Positions 1 through 10,410 are shown, counted from the first letter of the stretch. The stretch is DNA of 64,000 nt from Candidatus Hydrogenedentota bacterium (GCA_016791475.1 JAEUWI010000007.1:62001-126000), one strand, 5' to 3'. Program-made: numbers and translations. The notes: a model not told the origin generated them from the letters alone.

Positions 1-2196
1 AATTGCCCGCAGCGCCCGGGTGGCCTGATAGCCGTCCATGCCCGGCATCTCGCAGTCCATCAGAACGATATCATAGCGCTGGCTTCTGCAGGCGTCGATG
101 GCGGATTTTCCATCGCCCGCCACATCCACGCGCAGCCCCAGCCGCCCCAGCATCTTGACGCCCACCTTCTGGTTGACCGCGTTGTCGTCCACCAGCAGCA
201 CGTGCAGTAGACTCGCCCGCTCCGCTTCGAGAGCGGTATGGCGGGTCACGATCACGGGGGCGGGCGATTCACCTTCCACACCGTCCTGAAAAATTCCGCT
301 GATACAGTCCAGGAGCCGCCGTTCTTTCACTGGTTTATTCAGGTAGCCCGAGAATCCGGCGTCCGCGGCCATGCGCGCGTGGCCCCGGGAGGAGAACGAA
401 GTCATCAGCAGCATGGGGAGCGGTACGTCGCCACTCTTATCTCGAAGGAGACGACCGAGCTCGAGCCCGTCCATCCCGGGCATGCGAAAGTCCACGATGG
501 CGAGGTCAAAGGGCCTCTCGCCCATCCGCCACTCTTCCACCGCGGCCAATGCCGCGACCGGTGAATTGGCCGTGCAGGGGATCATGCCGTGTCGGCGAAG
601 CTGCATGTCGAGGAGCTGGCGGTTGGTCTCATTGTCATCGACCACGAGCACCTGTTTTCCCGTCAGGGCCTCGCGCGTGGGATTGCCCGTGGTTGAGACT
701 TCGGTGATCGGGAAGCGCGCCGTAAACCAGAACTCCGACCCTTTACCTTCCTCGGACGCCACCCCGATCTCGCCGTCCATGCGCGCCACGAGCTCGCGGC
801 AGATTGCCAGCCCCAGTCCGGTGCCCCCATAGCGCCGGGTCGTGGAAGCGTCGGCCTGGGCAAAGCGTTCGAATATGAGCCCGGCTTTGTCCGCCGGAAT
901 TCCAGGCCCGGTATCCTGGATGGAAATTCGAACCGTGAGCACACCATCCTCCTGCGAAAGAATACGGGTGCGCAGGACGATTTCGCCGGAATCCGTGAAC
1001 TTCAAGGCGTTGGAAAGTAGATTGAGGATGACCTGCCGCAGGCGTCCCGGATCGCCGGTCACGCGGTGGCGCAATGGATCCTGGAACATGCAGATTAGCT
1101 CGATCTCCCGGGCCTCGCAGGGTTCGGTAAAGAGATCGGTGCAGTCCTCGATGGTCGTGCGGATGTCGAAGGGAATGGTCTCGAAGTCGAGACGTCCCGA
1201 TTCGATCTTGGAGAAGTCGAGAACGTCATTGATGATGCTCATCAGCCGTTCACCGGAGCGCTGAATAACCTGTACGAACTCGCGCTGTTCCGCGTCGAGG
1301 GCTGTATCGGAGAGGAGTTCGGTCATACCGATGACGCCATTCATGGGCGTGCGTATCTCATGGCTCATGGTGGCCAGAAAATCGGACTTGGCCTGGTTGG
1401 CCTGATTGGCAACCTGGGCGAGTTCTTCCGACCGCACCGTGGTCTCGACCAATATTTCATTCTGGTACTTGAGTTCTTCCTCCGCCTGCCGGAGGAGGCG
1501 CCGTTCCTCCTCAAGCTCCCGCGTACGAGCGCGCACTTCCCGCTCGATCATCGAATTGGTGTTTTCGAGGCGCGCCCGCTGCCGAGCGTCTTCGCTCAAT
1601 TCCCTGCGGCCCCGAGCGCACTGCCAGATGAGGAAGACGTCTTCGAAGACCACCCATGCGGCGTGTTCCATCCAGCGCCAGTGGGGGGCCGTGAGCACTC
1701 CGAAAATCGACTGGGGCCAGAAATAGTTCCGGGCGGCATGGTCGATGGTAACGATCAGGGAGGCCGTGATGAGAACCCGCCAGTCGCGGTAGATGGACAG
1801 GAAGGCGAGCGAGCCGAAAATGTGGAAATGGGATTCGATGCGCCCGCCGGTCAGATGGATCAGCAGTGCGCCCATGATCATCTGGCCGATGGCAATGCAG
1901 TGGCGCGTAAGCGGCTGTCCGGGCCAGCGCCAGACGTAGTACATCGGGCCCACCGTGGCCAGCCCCCCGAGCAGTACCGTCGCGATGACGTGGGGGTGAA
2001 CACTGCTGTCGGGGCCGTTCCAGGTCAAGGGGGTGAGGAAGAAGGCCGCCGCCACGCAGGCCAGCCACTGGACCGGCATCAATACGGCAAAGCTGCGGTC
2101 CACGCGCACGCAGAGGGTCTGAAAGGACCTGGCTTCCAACTCGGCCGCCCGCTCGGCGCAGGGTGCCAATTGCGCTTTGGCCGTGTCTTCGATCAC
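1..2196 (-). CDS. Hybrid sensor histidine kinase / response regulator (3' end outside the window)
   Basis: Membrane-bound hybrid kinase; 732 residues are visible and the C-terminus lies beyond position 1. The N-terminal ~200 residues hold about six hydrophobic segments including a [12 protein letters not shown] stretch, a histidine-rich multipass sensor type. A coiled linker follows, then HisKA with the phospho-acceptor His279 in [10 protein letters not shown], and an HATPase domain with DTGPGI and GGTGLGL boxes. Two receiver domains follow (VVDDNETN with [19 protein letters not shown] with [10 protein letters not shown]), the second cut by the window edge. The start is a GTG that overlaps the stop of the upstream thioredoxin-like gene by 4 bases, so the two are probably translationally coupled. 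A histidine phosphotransfer domain could follow the second receiver, as is common in this architecture, but cannot be seen. Signal unknown. Confidence 0.93.
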   Translation of the reverse strand, partial: MIEDTAKAQLAPCAERAAELEARSFQTLCVRVDRSFAVLMPVQWLACVAAAFFLTPLTWNGPDSSVHPHVIATVLLGGLATVGPMYYVWRWPGQPLTRHCIAIGQMIMGALLIHLTGGRIESHFHIFGSLAFLSIYRDWRVLITASLIVTIDHAARNYFWPQSIFGVLTAPHWRWMEHAAWVVFEDVFLIWQCARGRRELSEDARQRARLENTNSMIEREVRARTRELEEERRLLRQAEEELKYQNEILVETTVRSEELAQVANQANQAKSDFLATMSHEIRTPMNGVIGMTELLSDTALDAEQREFVQVIQRSGERLMSIINDVLDFSKIESGRLDFETIPFDIRTTIEDCTDLFTEPCEAREIELICMFQDPLRHRVTGDPGRLRQVILNLLSNALKFTDSGEIVLRTRILSQEDGVLTVRISIQDTGPGIPADKAGLIFERFAQADASTTRRYGGTGLGLAICRELVARMDGEIGVASEEGKGSEFWFTARFPITEVSTTGNPTREALTGKQVLVVDDNETNRQLLDMQLRRHGMIPCTANSPVAALAAVEEWRMGERPFDLAIVDFRMPGMDGLELGRLLRDKSGDVPLPMLLMTSFSSRGHARMAADAGFSGYLNKPVKERRLLDCISGIFQDGVEGESPAPVIVTRHTALEAERASLLHVLLVDDNAVNQKVGVKMLGRLGLRVDVAGDGKSAIDACRSQRYDIVLMDCEMPGMDGYQATRALRAI

Positions 2197-2867
2197 GTTT
2201 TCGCTCCCTGGTCTTGGTCGATTCCCATCAGGGAACACCCGAAAACCGGCATCGATGCCGCGTCCGGGACTCTTCCCGCGCCGATGTCCCGCAGGGCAAG
2301 GCCGCCGAGACTCTCGCCCTCGTGCCCCCGCGACGCGGTGATCCCGCCGGTGAAGCGCCGGTTTCCTCCGGTGTCGAAGGCCTGGACCGTGCCGGAATAC
2401 CGCGCGCCGAATTGCCGCGCGAGTTCGCCGGCCGAATCGATCAGGAGCGTGGTCTCCGGAAGGCGCAACGCGGCCTCGGCATTGGCGCCCGCTTCCCAGG
2501 TTTCGGGCACGCCCGCAGGCCTCACGAGCAATACCCAGGTCCGAAAGCGCCCGGGGCTGCGGCGCAGCACCCGATCCAACTGGGTGATGCTCGCGGCGCT
2601 GCAGGGGCACCGGGGGTGAAGAAACATCACCAGGGTCGGACGCTCCGAATCGAGTTGGACGACCGAATTGTCGGGCCAGTGCTCGGCGACTCCCGTCGTC
2701 ATGGTCCCGTTGAACTCATATCGGGACAGGGCACACGCGCCCGCCGCCAGGAGGAGCGTCCAGAGAAGGAAAAGTGCCTTCCCGGGTGTTCGGTGGAGCG
2801 TTCCAGCCGACTGGCACGCCAACGCACCCGCGGGGATCCGGGTGTTGAATCGAAATGGGTAATGCAT
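2193..2867 (-). CDS. Membrane-anchored thioredoxin-like protein with CPCS motif
   Basis: 224 residues from the ATG at 2867; an upstream in-frame ATG at 2951 would add 28 polar residues in front of the hydrophobic segment and is less likely. There is one N-terminal transmembrane or signal segment (about residues 28-48, [13 protein letters not shown]), then a thioredoxin-fold-like domain with [14 protein letters not shown], where the redox centre CPC takes the place of CxxC. The family is close to RedB/TlpA-like proteins, probably facing the periplasm. Its stop overlaps the GTG start of the hybrid kinase downstream (GTGA), which suggests that the two work together, for example as redox input to the kinase. 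That role is inference. Confidence 0.75.
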   Translation of the reverse strand: MHYPFRFNTRIPAGALACQSAGTLHRTPGKALFLLWTLLLAAGACALSRYEFNGTMTTGVAEHWPDNSVVQLDSERPTLVMFLHPRCPCSAASITQLDRVLRRSPGRFRTWVLLVRPAGVPETWEAGANAEAALRLPETTLLIDSAGELARQFGARYSGTVQAFDTGGNRRFTGGITASRGHEGESLGGLALRDIGAGRVPDAASMPVFGCSLMGIDQDQGAKT

Positions 2868-2975
2868 GGGATCTGTCCAACCGTTGGCGGAGCCGCATGG
2901 TGAACACACGGACCACTGCTGCTCGTTCCGGGTGGGCGATTCCGCAGCCACAAAGCCACCGCACCCTCAAGCTGA

Positions 2976-3004
2976 ATAGTACCCTGTATCGAAATATACG
3001 TCAA
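2976..3004 (-). promoter_or_regulatory. Sigma70-type promoter for the thioredoxin-like/kinase operon
   Basis: Read on the minus strand: -35 TTGACG (3004-2999), 17-base spacer, -10 TACTAT (2981-2976). It lies about 110 bases upstream of the ATG at 2867. The rest of 2868-3290, a stretch without genes, shows nothing apart from this site and the plus-strand promoter at 3211. Confidence 0.5.
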
Positions 3005-3210
3005 TATCTGTATTGGAACGGAACGATTCCGTCGCCTTGCCGCATTGGTTTGGTGAAACGCCCGATTGCGGCCAAGAGCTGCGCTCATTTCATTCGCGTT
3101 CCAAATCCACCGGATGCAACAAGCAACGAGTCGTTGAACCTGGCGCCAAGCGCGCAAAAGGCGGGATGGACGGTTTACCGGCGATATTCTGGATGGCGCG
3201 ATTCGCTTAT

Positions 3211-3240
3211 TTGGACGCCACAACGTTGCTACGCTATACT
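3211..3240 (+). promoter_or_regulatory. Sigma70-type promoter upstream of the Cys-rich exported protein
   Basis: -35 TTGGAC (3211-3216), 18-base spacer, -10 TATACT (3235-3240). The expected transcription start near 3247 leaves a leader of about 45 bases before the ATG at 3291. Confidence 0.45.
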
Positions 3241-3290
3241 GAAGGGCTTGGCGAGGAAGCATCGTACTTCCCGCCAGGGAAGTTCAGTTC

Positions 3291-3722
3291 ATGTTGCAGC
3301 CTGACCGAAAGCGTACGTTCTGGTCGCGCGCTCTTGCCGTGACCCTGGTGTTCTTTTTGCTTCTCGCGTCGGCCCGTGGGCTTGTGCCCGGCATTTGTCT
3401 TACCCTTCGGGAGGCGGGGCAACCTTCGGAAGTGGAATCGGGCCCGTGCACGGCGCGAATCTCGGGACTTCGTTCCTGCTGCGCGGGAAGAGCCAAATCT
3501 CCCACACCCGCTTCGCGAGAAGACACGCCGCGCGCTCCCTCCAGGCATTGCGCGTTCTGCAATCTGGCCAAGGCCTGCACCGATTTTTCCCCTTATTTCT
3601 GGCGCGATCTCGCCGCAACGCCGATCTCGCAGGATATACCCGCCCCGCGCATTCAGCACGCGCGGTCCTTCGCCCCGTACCCTACGGGCCCCTCACGGGC
3701 GCCACCCGCTTTCCCGGCCTGA
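3291..3722 (+). CDS. Small exported cysteine-containing protein, DUF2946-like (tentative)
   Basis: 143 residues. An N-terminal signal-type hydrophobic stretch (about 13-30, ALAVTLVFFLLLASARG) is followed by a proline- and arginine-rich region with paired cysteines: SCCAGR near residue 60 and HCAFCNLAKAC near 84-94. The HxxxC...C layout resembles DUF2946-type proteins found near haem or metal functions. The gene directly upstream of the two-haem cytochrome fits a metal or redox context. Two other frames are also open here because of high GC; this one is chosen for its signal peptide, the promoter at 3211 and the cysteine pattern. Function unknown. Confidence 0.5.
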   Translation: MLQPDRKRTFWSRALAVTLVFFLLLASARGLVPGICLTLREAGQPSEVESGPCTARISGLRSCCAGRAKSPTPASREDTPRAPSRHCAFCNLAKACTDFSPYFWRDLAATPISQDIPAPRIQHARSFAPYPTGPSRAPPAFPA

Positions 3723-3944
3723 ACTCCGCCCGAGCACCGCGCCTGCATCACATCGTCCGCCTTGCGGTCGAGATGGAACCAGGCGACTGGCCCCGTGCGG
3801 AAGTAGTGGTGAATACCCCCGTCATTGCGCCTTGGCCGGGTGCCCGTGAATCGTCGTGTCCCGACGGCGTCCGATACGGCGCGCCGGCTGAGCGCACAGG
3901 CGGGGGGCAGCAGTGAGTCTAGTCTTTACCTCAAGGAAAATAAG

Positions 3945-5252
3945 ATGTATTCCAACAATTTCTCCCTTTCGACATTGCTGGCCGCCGGCGCCGCCATTGC
4001 GTGTTGTATCGGAACTTCCGCATCGGCGGAAAACGCCGAACTGGCCCGGCAGCGCATCCGTGCTTTCGAAGCGGCCGAAGGTTACGCGGAACGCGGGGCG
4101 GATATCCATCCGTCCCAACTGGACCGTTACCTTCCACCACCGCCCCGGGACGCACTTCCCTATGAGGTGCGCGAACCCCTTCGGAATGGACGAACCGTTC
4201 CCGTCAAGAAGCGGTGGCTCTGGGTGCCGGAGGCGAGTCGCATCACCTTTGAAAAGTTCATAGAGGACGGTGTGGCGGTGGACCATATTGAGGTCCCCGA
4301 AGGCGCCATGTGGTGGAAGGAATTCTACATGGAGACGAGCCAGGGTTCGCAGCTTATCGAGCGGCGGGTTCTTCGGAAACTGGCAGGGAGGGGCGATTGG
4401 CGGCTATACACCGCGCACTACCTTCCCGAAGGGGCCGATGGCGTGTCGGGAAACCTTCAGGACATCGTGAGCTTCCTGTGGACCCCCGAATCCTCGGCGT
4501 ACTTCTTCCGTCCGGACGAGTGGATGCCTACGGTGGCGAAATCCGCGCCGACGCAGGTGACCTTTTATGACAACACGGGCGGGGAGTTCCCCTACGTGTT
4601 TCCGGGCCGTACGGCGTGTACACGTTGCCACAACGGGGCCGCGGCTGCGTACGACGAGGCGGACGGCGAACGCACCATCGCCTTCGGACTTCACCCCCGG
4701 AACCTGACGACCCGCTCGATTCAGAACTTCATCGAGCAGGGGCTCTTCGATGCGGATTCCTTTGCGCCGGTGCTGGCGCGGGAGGAAGCAGCCGTTCGTG
4801 ACGAGCAGCGCGCCCGTGTGCTGCTGCGCCCGGCGAATGCGCTCCACGCGGACAAGTCGGAGTTGATGGAAGCCAAGACGAGGCAGCTTCTGGCCGTTTT
4901 CCGCAACAATTGCGTGTCCTGCCACAACTTCTCGCCCATAGCCGATGCGCGCGTGGCGGCATTCAAGCTCGATCCCAACCGCGACTACACGACCGGGGAA
5001 CTGGTTGAAGCGCTGGGACAATCCTCCAAGCGCGGGCCATCCACCGATGGATTTCCCCTGATTACCCCCGGTCGCCCGGATCAATCGGAGCTCTACCTGC
5101 GATTGCTGGGTATCGGCGGTCGCCAGCGGATGCCTCTGGCGGAGGGGGGGCTACCCGAGCAGGATCCCTTCTTCCTCAGCCTGATTGAGGATTGGATCAT
5201 CCAGTTGGGTGAGGCTGAAGCCACTCCAGGACTGAACAGCGGGAATCCGTAA
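3945..5252 (+). CDS. Exported protein with two CxxCH haem sites
   Basis: 435 residues from the ATG at 3945, where the signal peptide begins (SLSTLLAAGAAIACC...ASA); the frame is open further upstream but without a signal. Two c-type haem motifs are visible: CTRCH (225-229) and CVSCH (323-327). Between and after them come motifs typical of PVC-group surface cytochromes, such as LITPGRPDQSELYLRL and MPLAEGGLPEQDP, which resemble the end of planctomycete-type cytochrome domains where a downstream Met could ligate the haem. Likely periplasmic electron carrier or a haem-bearing subunit of an unknown dehydrogenase. Stands alone, convergent with the DUF1501 gene across a strong hairpin. Confidence 0.8.
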   Translation: MYSNNFSLSTLLAAGAAIACCIGTSASAENAELARQRIRAFEAAEGYAERGADIHPSQLDRYLPPPPRDALPYEVREPLRNGRTVPVKKRWLWVPEASRITFEKFIEDGVAVDHIEVPEGAMWWKEFYMETSQGSQLIERRVLRKLAGRGDWRLYTAHYLPEGADGVSGNLQDIVSFLWTPESSAYFFRPDEWMPTVAKSAPTQVTFYDNTGGEFPYVFPGRTACTRCHNGAAAAYDEADGERTIAFGLHPRNLTTRSIQNFIEQGLFDADSFAPVLAREEAAVRDEQRARVLLRPANALHADKSELMEAKTRQLLAVFRNNCVSCHNFSPIADARVAAFKLDPNRDYTTGELVEALGQSSKRGPSTDGFPLITPGRPDQSELYLRLLGIGGRQRMPLAEGGLPEQDPFFLSLIEDWIIQLGEAEATPGLNSGNP

Positions 5253-5304
5253 CGGGTGGGCCTTCCCGCAGCCTTGAAATTGATCTGACCCCCACACACA
5301 GAAA

Positions 5305-5344
5305 CGCCCCCTGTCCTTCCGAGAATCGTCAAGGACAGGGGGCG
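5305..5344. terminator. Hairpin between convergent genes
   Basis: Perfect 14-base inverted repeat, arms 5305-5318 and 5331-5344 (CGCCCCCTGTCCTT and its complement), with a 12-base loop. It lies between the stops of the cytochrome gene (5252) and the DUF1501 gene (5381), so it can serve both strands, although no long T run follows. Confidence 0.7.
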
Positions 5345-5380
5345 ATAAACTTTGAAATACGTACCCGCATCCCCGCGCGT

Positions 5381-6832
5381 TTACGCCAGCAGCGCGGGAT
5401 TCACCTTGCCGTGGACGTCGGTCAGGCGGAAGTATCGGCCCTGATACTTGTACACCAGTCGCTCATGGTTCAGTCCCATCTGATTCAGGATGGTGGCCTG
5501 GAGGTCATGAACGTGAAAGGGATCCCGCACGATGTTGTAAGAGAAGTCGTCGGTCTCGCCGTGGACGTAGCCCGGCCTGATGCCGCCGCCCGCCATGAAG
5601 ATACAGAAGTTCTTCGGGTGGTGGTCGCGTCCATAGTCATCCGCCGTGAGGGTGCCCTGGCTGTAAATGGTGCGGCCGAATTCACCACCCCAGATGACCA
5701 GGGTGTCGTCGAGCATGCCGCGCTGCTTCAGATCCATGATGAGGGCGGCGGTGGGCTGATCCACGTCGCGGGCCTGATTCGGGATTTCCTTCGGCAGGGA
5801 AGTGTGCTGGTCCCAGCCCATGTGATAAAGCTGGATGAAGCGGACACCGCGCTCAGCCAGGCGTCGGGCCAGCAGGCAGTTGGAGGCGTAGGTGCCGCGC
5901 TTTTGCGAATCGGGACCATACATGGCAAAGGTGCTCTCGGGCTCATCGGAGAGGTCCGTAAGTTCGGGCACCGAGGTCTGCATGCGGTAGGCCAGTTCGT
6001 ATTGTTCAATACGCGTAACAATTTCCGGATCCTGGTATTCCGAATGGGTCTGATGGTTCAGGGCGGCGATGTCGTCCAGCATCTTGCGCCGGATGTCCTT
6101 GTCCACGCCGGGGGGGTCGGAGAGGTAGAGGACCGGATCGCCCGTGCCGCGAAACTTCACGCCCTGGTAGACGGAGGGGAGGAAGCCCGCGCCCCAGAGT
6201 CGATCATAAAGGGGCTGGCAACTGGGCCGCCCCGTGCCGCGGGAGCTGAGGGCCACGAAGGCGGGGAGGTCTTCGTTGGCGGAGCCGAGCCCGTAGGAGA
6301 TCCAGGAGCCCATGCTGGGTCGGCCGGCAATCTGGAAGCCCGTCTGAAAGAAGGTCATGGCCGGGTCGTGGTTGATGGCCTCGGTGTGCATCGTTTTCAC
6401 GATGCACAGATCGTCCGCCAGACCGGCGATGTGGGGCAGGAGTTCCGAGATCCAGGCGCCGCTCTGGCCGTGCTGGGCGAACTTGAAGATGGTCGGCGCC
6501 ACGGGGAAACGGGCCTGGCCCGAGGTCATTCCCGTGAGGCGCTGCCCCATGCGGATGGAATCCGGCAGGTCCGTGTCGAAGAGGGCCTTCATGGCGGGCT
6601 TGTAATCGAAGGTCTCCAACTGGGAGGGCGCCCCCGACTGGAAGAGGTAGATTACGCGCTTGGCTTTGGGCGCGAAGTGGGGCGGTTTGGGCGCCATGGG
6701 ATTGGGCGCGCTGGACGCGAAGACATTTGGGTTCACGAGGGACGCCAGTGCGGCCGTGCCGATGCCCGTGGCGCAGCGCCCGAAGAATTGTCTGCGGTTG
6801 ATGTGCAGTTTCTGTTCGAGTATGGGATCCAT
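5381..6832 (-). CDS. DUF1501 domain protein, TAT-exported
   Basis: 483 residues, the usual length of the family. Twin-arginine signal INRRQFFGRCATGIGTAAL near residues 12-30, then the DUF1501 fold related to alkaline phosphatase and sulfatase: FQSGAPSQLETFDYKP, GSWISYGLGS, YHMGWDQH and WGGEFGRT. In PVC-group and related genomes this gene almost always follows a PSD1-type cytochrome gene, as here: the upstream gene stops at 6841, 8 bases before this start. A GGGAG sequence in the tail of that gene lies about 10 bases before the ATG. The enzymatic role of the family is not established; an exported hydrolase or redox partner is usual speculation. Confidence 0.93.
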   Translation of the reverse strand: MDPILEQKLHINRRQFFGRCATGIGTAALASLVNPNVFASSAPNPMAPKPPHFAPKAKRVIYLFQSGAPSQLETFDYKPAMKALFDTDLPDSIRMGQRLTGMTSGQARFPVAPTIFKFAQHGQSGAWISELLPHIAGLADDLCIVKTMHTEAINHDPAMTFFQTGFQIAGRPSMGSWISYGLGSANEDLPAFVALSSRGTGRPSCQPLYDRLWGAGFLPSVYQGVKFRGTGDPVLYLSDPPGVDKDIRRKMLDDIAALNHQTHSEYQDPEIVTRIEQYELAYRMQTSVPELTDLSDEPESTFAMYGPDSQKRGTYASNCLLARRLAERGVRFIQLYHMGWDQHTSLPKEIPNQARDVDQPTAALIMDLKQRGMLDDTLVIWGGEFGRTIYSQGTLTADDYGRDHHPKNFCIFMAGGGIRPGYVHGETDDFSYNIVRDPFHVHDLQATILNQMGLNHERLVYKYQGRYFRLTDVHGKVNPALLA

Positions 6833-6840
6833 GATGAAAA

Positions 6841-9800
6841 CTACTCCCGGGTAATGAGTTCGTCGAGATTAAGCATGACCGACGCGAGCATGGTGTAGGC
6901 GGCCAGTTCGGAGTCCGCCATGGCGGCGTCCGGCTCGGAGTCGCCCACGGCGATGAGGGCTTGTGCGTCTTCGCGGCGGCTGATGAAATGAGACTGATAG
7001 TCGCTGAGCCCACCCAGGAGGATCTGCTGCCTTTCGGCATCCGGTTCGTGGGCCAGGGCCAGCTTGTAACCGTAGCGGATTCGATCCGCGGCGCGCGTGC
7101 CCCCTTCCCGGATCATGCGCTGGGCCAGATGGCGGGACGCCTCGATGAAGGTCGGGTCGTTCAGGGTCAGCAGCGCCTGCATGGGCGTGTTTGTCGCCTC
7201 CTGACGCAGGGAACATTGCTCGCGGCCGGGCGCGTTAAAGATCTGCATCTGCGGCGGAGAAATGGTTCGCTTCCAGTAGGTGTAGAGGCCGCGGCGGTAC
7301 AGGTTTTCGCCGGTGTCCGGTTCGTAGTAATTGGTGTCGTATTCATCGTTGTTCTGGAAGGTGAAGGCCGACCAGAGATCGTCGGGCTGGTAAGGCTTAA
7401 CCGACGGTCCGCCCAGGGTCGGGCTGAGCAGCCCGCTCACTTTAAGGGCCTGATCCCGCACCATTTCCGCGGGCAGGCGGAAGCGGGGCGCCCGGGCGAG
7501 GAGCAGGTTCTCCGGATCCTTCTCCCGAGCCTCCGGCACGACCACGGAGCTCTGCCGATAGGTCGCGCTGGTGACGATGAGTTTTTGCATGGCCTTCACG
7601 TCCCACCCGGACTCGATGAAGCGAAGGGCGAGCCAGTCCAGCAATTCGGGATGGGTCGGGGGCACGCCCTGGGTGCCGAAATCTTCGCTGGTCTTGACGA
7701 TGCCCTTGCCGAAATACATTTGCCAGTAAAGATTTACCCGCACGCGGGCGGTCAGGGGGTGCTGGGGCGACACGAGCCATTGTGCGAAACCCAGGCGATT
7801 CTTCGGGAGGGATGGATCCATCTCGCCGAGCCGTGCGGGCACGCTGGGTTGGAGTTTCTCACTGGTGTCGGGTTGATCGTAGACGCCGCGCTTGAGCAGG
7901 TAGGTATCCCGCTTCTCCGCCATGTCCTCCATGATCATGGTGGTGACGATGGACTTCTCCAGTTCCGTCCGCGCCAGGCGGAGACTGGTGATTTCCTTGT
8001 TATTCGCGACCCAAAGGGGATCCTGGCCGCGGAAACGCTGTTGCAAATCCCGCAGGCCCTCCGCGCTCCGCTGGGCGATTGGCGTTTCGAGCGTCTTCAT
8101 CATGGCGAGCAGCGCCTTGCCATGATCGTTGATGCGGCGGAAATAGAAGCCGGTACCGCCGCCGAAATTGACGACTTTCATCACGATCTCGTGTTCCCCT
8201 TCCGTAAGGAAGAGATCGAGGCGATCCGTGTCCGGTGCGGTGATGCGCCCTTCGGTGAAATTGTATTTCACTTCACCGTCGACCCAGATCTTCAGTGCGT
8301 CGTTGCTGCCCAGGGAAATCGACATGGCGCTCGGCACATGGACCCGGACCGTCCGGCGGATATAGTTGGCCGCCTGGCCCGTCTGGGCAAACTGGTTGAC
8401 GGTGCCGTCAATCCAATCCGGCATTTCCTTCCAGCGCAATTTTTCCGGGCCAAATTCCTGATTGAGATCGAAAGGCCCCTCTTCCGGCGGAAGAACGCGA
8501 TTGGCCACCTCAACCCGCTCATTGCCTTCGAGGGGAAAGGGCCCCGCATGGAGCCAGGGGCTGAATTCGGGATTGGCCCATTTCGTGATCGCGGCGGATT
8601 CGGAGATCGACAGGGCGAAGCGGCCCATGGCATGCTGGGCGTTTTCGGAATTCTGCTTGATGCGGACCGTCACCCGATCGCCCGGTGCGATGGTCGCCCC
8701 ATCGCCCAGGACGAAGATACCGGTACGATTCTCCCGGCGCACATGGGCGCCCGTGGTCCATCCGGTTGCTTCGTTCCCGTCGATCGCGGAGATGACCTGA
8801 TAGTCGTCGCGCTCCTGAGCGAAATCGGCGAGGGCGGTGGCGACCGTCAGCTTCTCCGGTGTCCCACCGGCGGCGGTACGCTCCACTTCAAACTCGGAAA
8901 TGACCACATTGCCATTGGCGGAACGACCTGGGCCGCTTTCCGGCAGGGACGGATCGGTGAACATCTCCAGTTTGAAGGACTTCAGGGGGCCTTCGGCCTG
9001 GAAAGAAATCTCATAGGTTTCGTGATCCGGGTTCGGCCCGCCCGCCGTGATGATCTGATCTTCGCTCCGGGTGAGCTGGGCGCCATTGAGCGACTTCAGC
9101 GTCGCCGCGCCCAGGGGTTTCCAGGCGCTCTCACTGAAGCGGGTCACGAGGCCCTGCTCCCAACGCGTCTGCTCCGCATCCAGCCGTTCATCCGGTGCAA
9201 AGAGCTGTTTTTCCAGGACGGCGATCTTCTCGTCCACCTCGGCGCGCCGGGCTTCCTGTTCCGGCGTGGGCACGGCGATGAAGGGCTTGTCGTTGCCCTG
9301 TTCGCGCCCTTTGCCTTCCTCGGGGACTTGGTTGAAGAAGGCGTAGAGCTCGTAGAATTCCTTCTGGGTGAAGGGGTCGAACTTGTGTTCGTGGCAGCGG
9401 GCGCAGCCCATGGTCATGCCCATCCAGGTCGTGCTGGTGGTGTCCACGCGGTCCACGACGTATTCCACCGCATACTCCTCCGGGATGATGCCGCCTTCGC
9501 CGTTAATTCGGTGATTGCGGTTGAAACCCGTGGCGATCTTCTGCGAAAGCGTCGGATTCGGGAGCAGGTCTCCCGCGAGCTGCTCGATGGTGAACTGGTC
9601 AAAGGGCATGTTGTCGTTAAAGGCCTTGATGGCCCAATCGCGCCAGTGCCACATATCGCGCTTGGTATCGCGCTGGTACCCGTTGGTGTCGGCGTAGCGC
9701 GCGGCGTCGAGCCAGGGGGTGGCCATGCGCTCGCCATAGTGGGGCGAGGCCAGCAGCCGGTCCACCAGCCGCTCATAAGCGCCCTCGCCGGTGTCGGCCA

Positions 9801-10410
9801 GAAAGGCGTCCACTTCCTCCGGCGTGGGCGGCAGGCCGGTAATGTCCAGCGAGACGCGGCGGATGAGGGTCTCTTTCGGCGCTTCCGGGGAAGGCTTCAG
9901 ACCGGCGGCGTCGAGGCGCGCAAGAATGAAGTGGTCTATTTCATTGCGGGGCCAGGCGGGGTCCGACACCGCGGGCGGCTCCGTTTTCACCGGTGCTTCG
10001 AACGACCAGTGGCCCTGCCAGGGCGCGCCCTGGGCGATCCAGGCGCGAAGCGTATCGATTTCCTTCTGGGTAAGCTCAAGATTGGAGCCAGCGGGTGGCA
10101 TGCGCTCTTCGGGATCGCTGTGAATGATCCGCTTCAGCAGTTCGCTGCCATCCGGGTTGCCCGGCGCCACGATCGGCTGGCCATCCTTGGTGTTGCCGAA
10201 GAGTCCCGCCTTGTCATCCAGGCGCAGGCCCATCTTGCGGGTCTTTTCATCCGGCCCGTGGCAAGAATAGCACTTTTCGGAAATGATCGGGCCCACATCG
10301 CGGTTGAACGTGAGGGCGGACTCGGCGAATATCGGAGCCGCAATCAGTTGCAGCACCAGGGCGGTCGCGCCCGTGCCCAGAAATCGACGGAGGGTAAAAT
10401 GGGGTGGCAT
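6841..10410 (-). CDS. PSD1 / planctomycete cytochrome C domain protein (DUF1549-DUF1553)
   Basis: 1189 residues from the ATG at 10410. An ATG at 10425 is also in frame, but AGGAG at 10421-10417 lies 6 bases before 10410 and decides the start. Signal peptide (residues 1-29), then a PSCyt1 haem domain with CYSCH (47-51) and MPPAG as likely distal Met ligand. DUF1549 follows (DITGLPPTPEEVDAFL, WLDAARYADTNGYQRD) and contains a second CxxCH, CARCHEHKFDP. A middle beta-rich insert (about 430-770) looks like carbohydrate-binding sandwich domains. DUF1553 fills the C-terminus (NRLGFAQWLVSP, TNTPMQALLTLNDPTF). Probably exported and haem-bearing, forming a two-gene operon with the DUF1501 gene; linked by association to polysaccharide use. 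Confidence 0.93.
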   Translation of the reverse strand: MPPHFTLRRFLGTGATALVLQLIAAPIFAESALTFNRDVGPIISEKCYSCHGPDEKTRKMGLRLDDKAGLFGNTKDGQPIVAPGNPDGSELLKRIIHSDPEERMPPAGSNLELTQKEIDTLRAWIAQGAPWQGHWSFEAPVKTEPPAVSDPAWPRNEIDHFILARLDAAGLKPSPEAPKETLIRRVSLDITGLPPTPEEVDAFLADTGEGAYERLVDRLLASPHYGERMATPWLDAARYADTNGYQRDTKRDMWHWRDWAIKAFNDNMPFDQFTIEQLAGDLLPNPTLSQKIATGFNRNHRINGEGGIIPEEYAVEYVVDRVDTTSTTWMGMTMGCARCHEHKFDPFTQKEFYELYAFFNQVPEEGKGREQGNDKPFIAVPTPEQEARRAEVDEKIAVLEKQLFAPDERLDAEQTRWEQGLVTRFSESAWKPLGAATLKSLNGAQLTRSEDQIITAGGPNPDHETYEISFQAEGPLKSFKLEMFTDPSLPESGPGRSANGNVVISEFEVERTAAGGTPEKLTVATALADFAQERDDYQVISAIDGNEATGWTTGAHVRRENRTGIFVLGDGATIAPGDRVTVRIKQNSENAQHAMGRFALSISESAAITKWANPEFSPWLHAGPFPLEGNERVEVANRVLPPEEGPFDLNQEFGPEKLRWKEMPDWIDGTVNQFAQTGQAANYIRRTVRVHVPSAMSISLGSNDALKIWVDGEVKYNFTEGRITAPDTDRLDLFLTEGEHEIVMKVVNFGGGTGFYFRRINDHGKALLAMMKTLETPIAQRSAEGLRDLQQRFRGQDPLWVANNKEITSLRLARTELEKSIVTTMIMEDMAEKRDTYLLKRGVYDQPDTSEKLQPSVPARLGEMDPSLPKNRLGFAQWLVSPQHPLTARVRVNLYWQMYFGKGIVKTSEDFGTQGVPPTHPELLDWLALRFIESGWDVKAMQKLIVTSATYRQSSVVVPEAREKDPENLLLARAPRFRLPAEMVRDQALKVSGLLSPTLGGPSVKPYQPDDLWSAFTFQNNDEYDTNYYEPDTGENLYRRGLYTYWKRTISPPQMQIFNAPGREQCSLRQEATNTPMQALLTLNDPTFIEASRHLAQRMIREGGTRAADRIRYGYKLALAHEPDAERQQILLGGLSDYQSHFISRREDAQALIAVGDSEPDAAMADSELAAYTMLASVMLNLDELITRE

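Noticed and set aside
3376-3916. Overlapping plus-strand frames beside the Cys-rich exported protein
   Set aside because: No signal peptide, ribosome site or motif; composition is Pro/Arg-rich from high GC.
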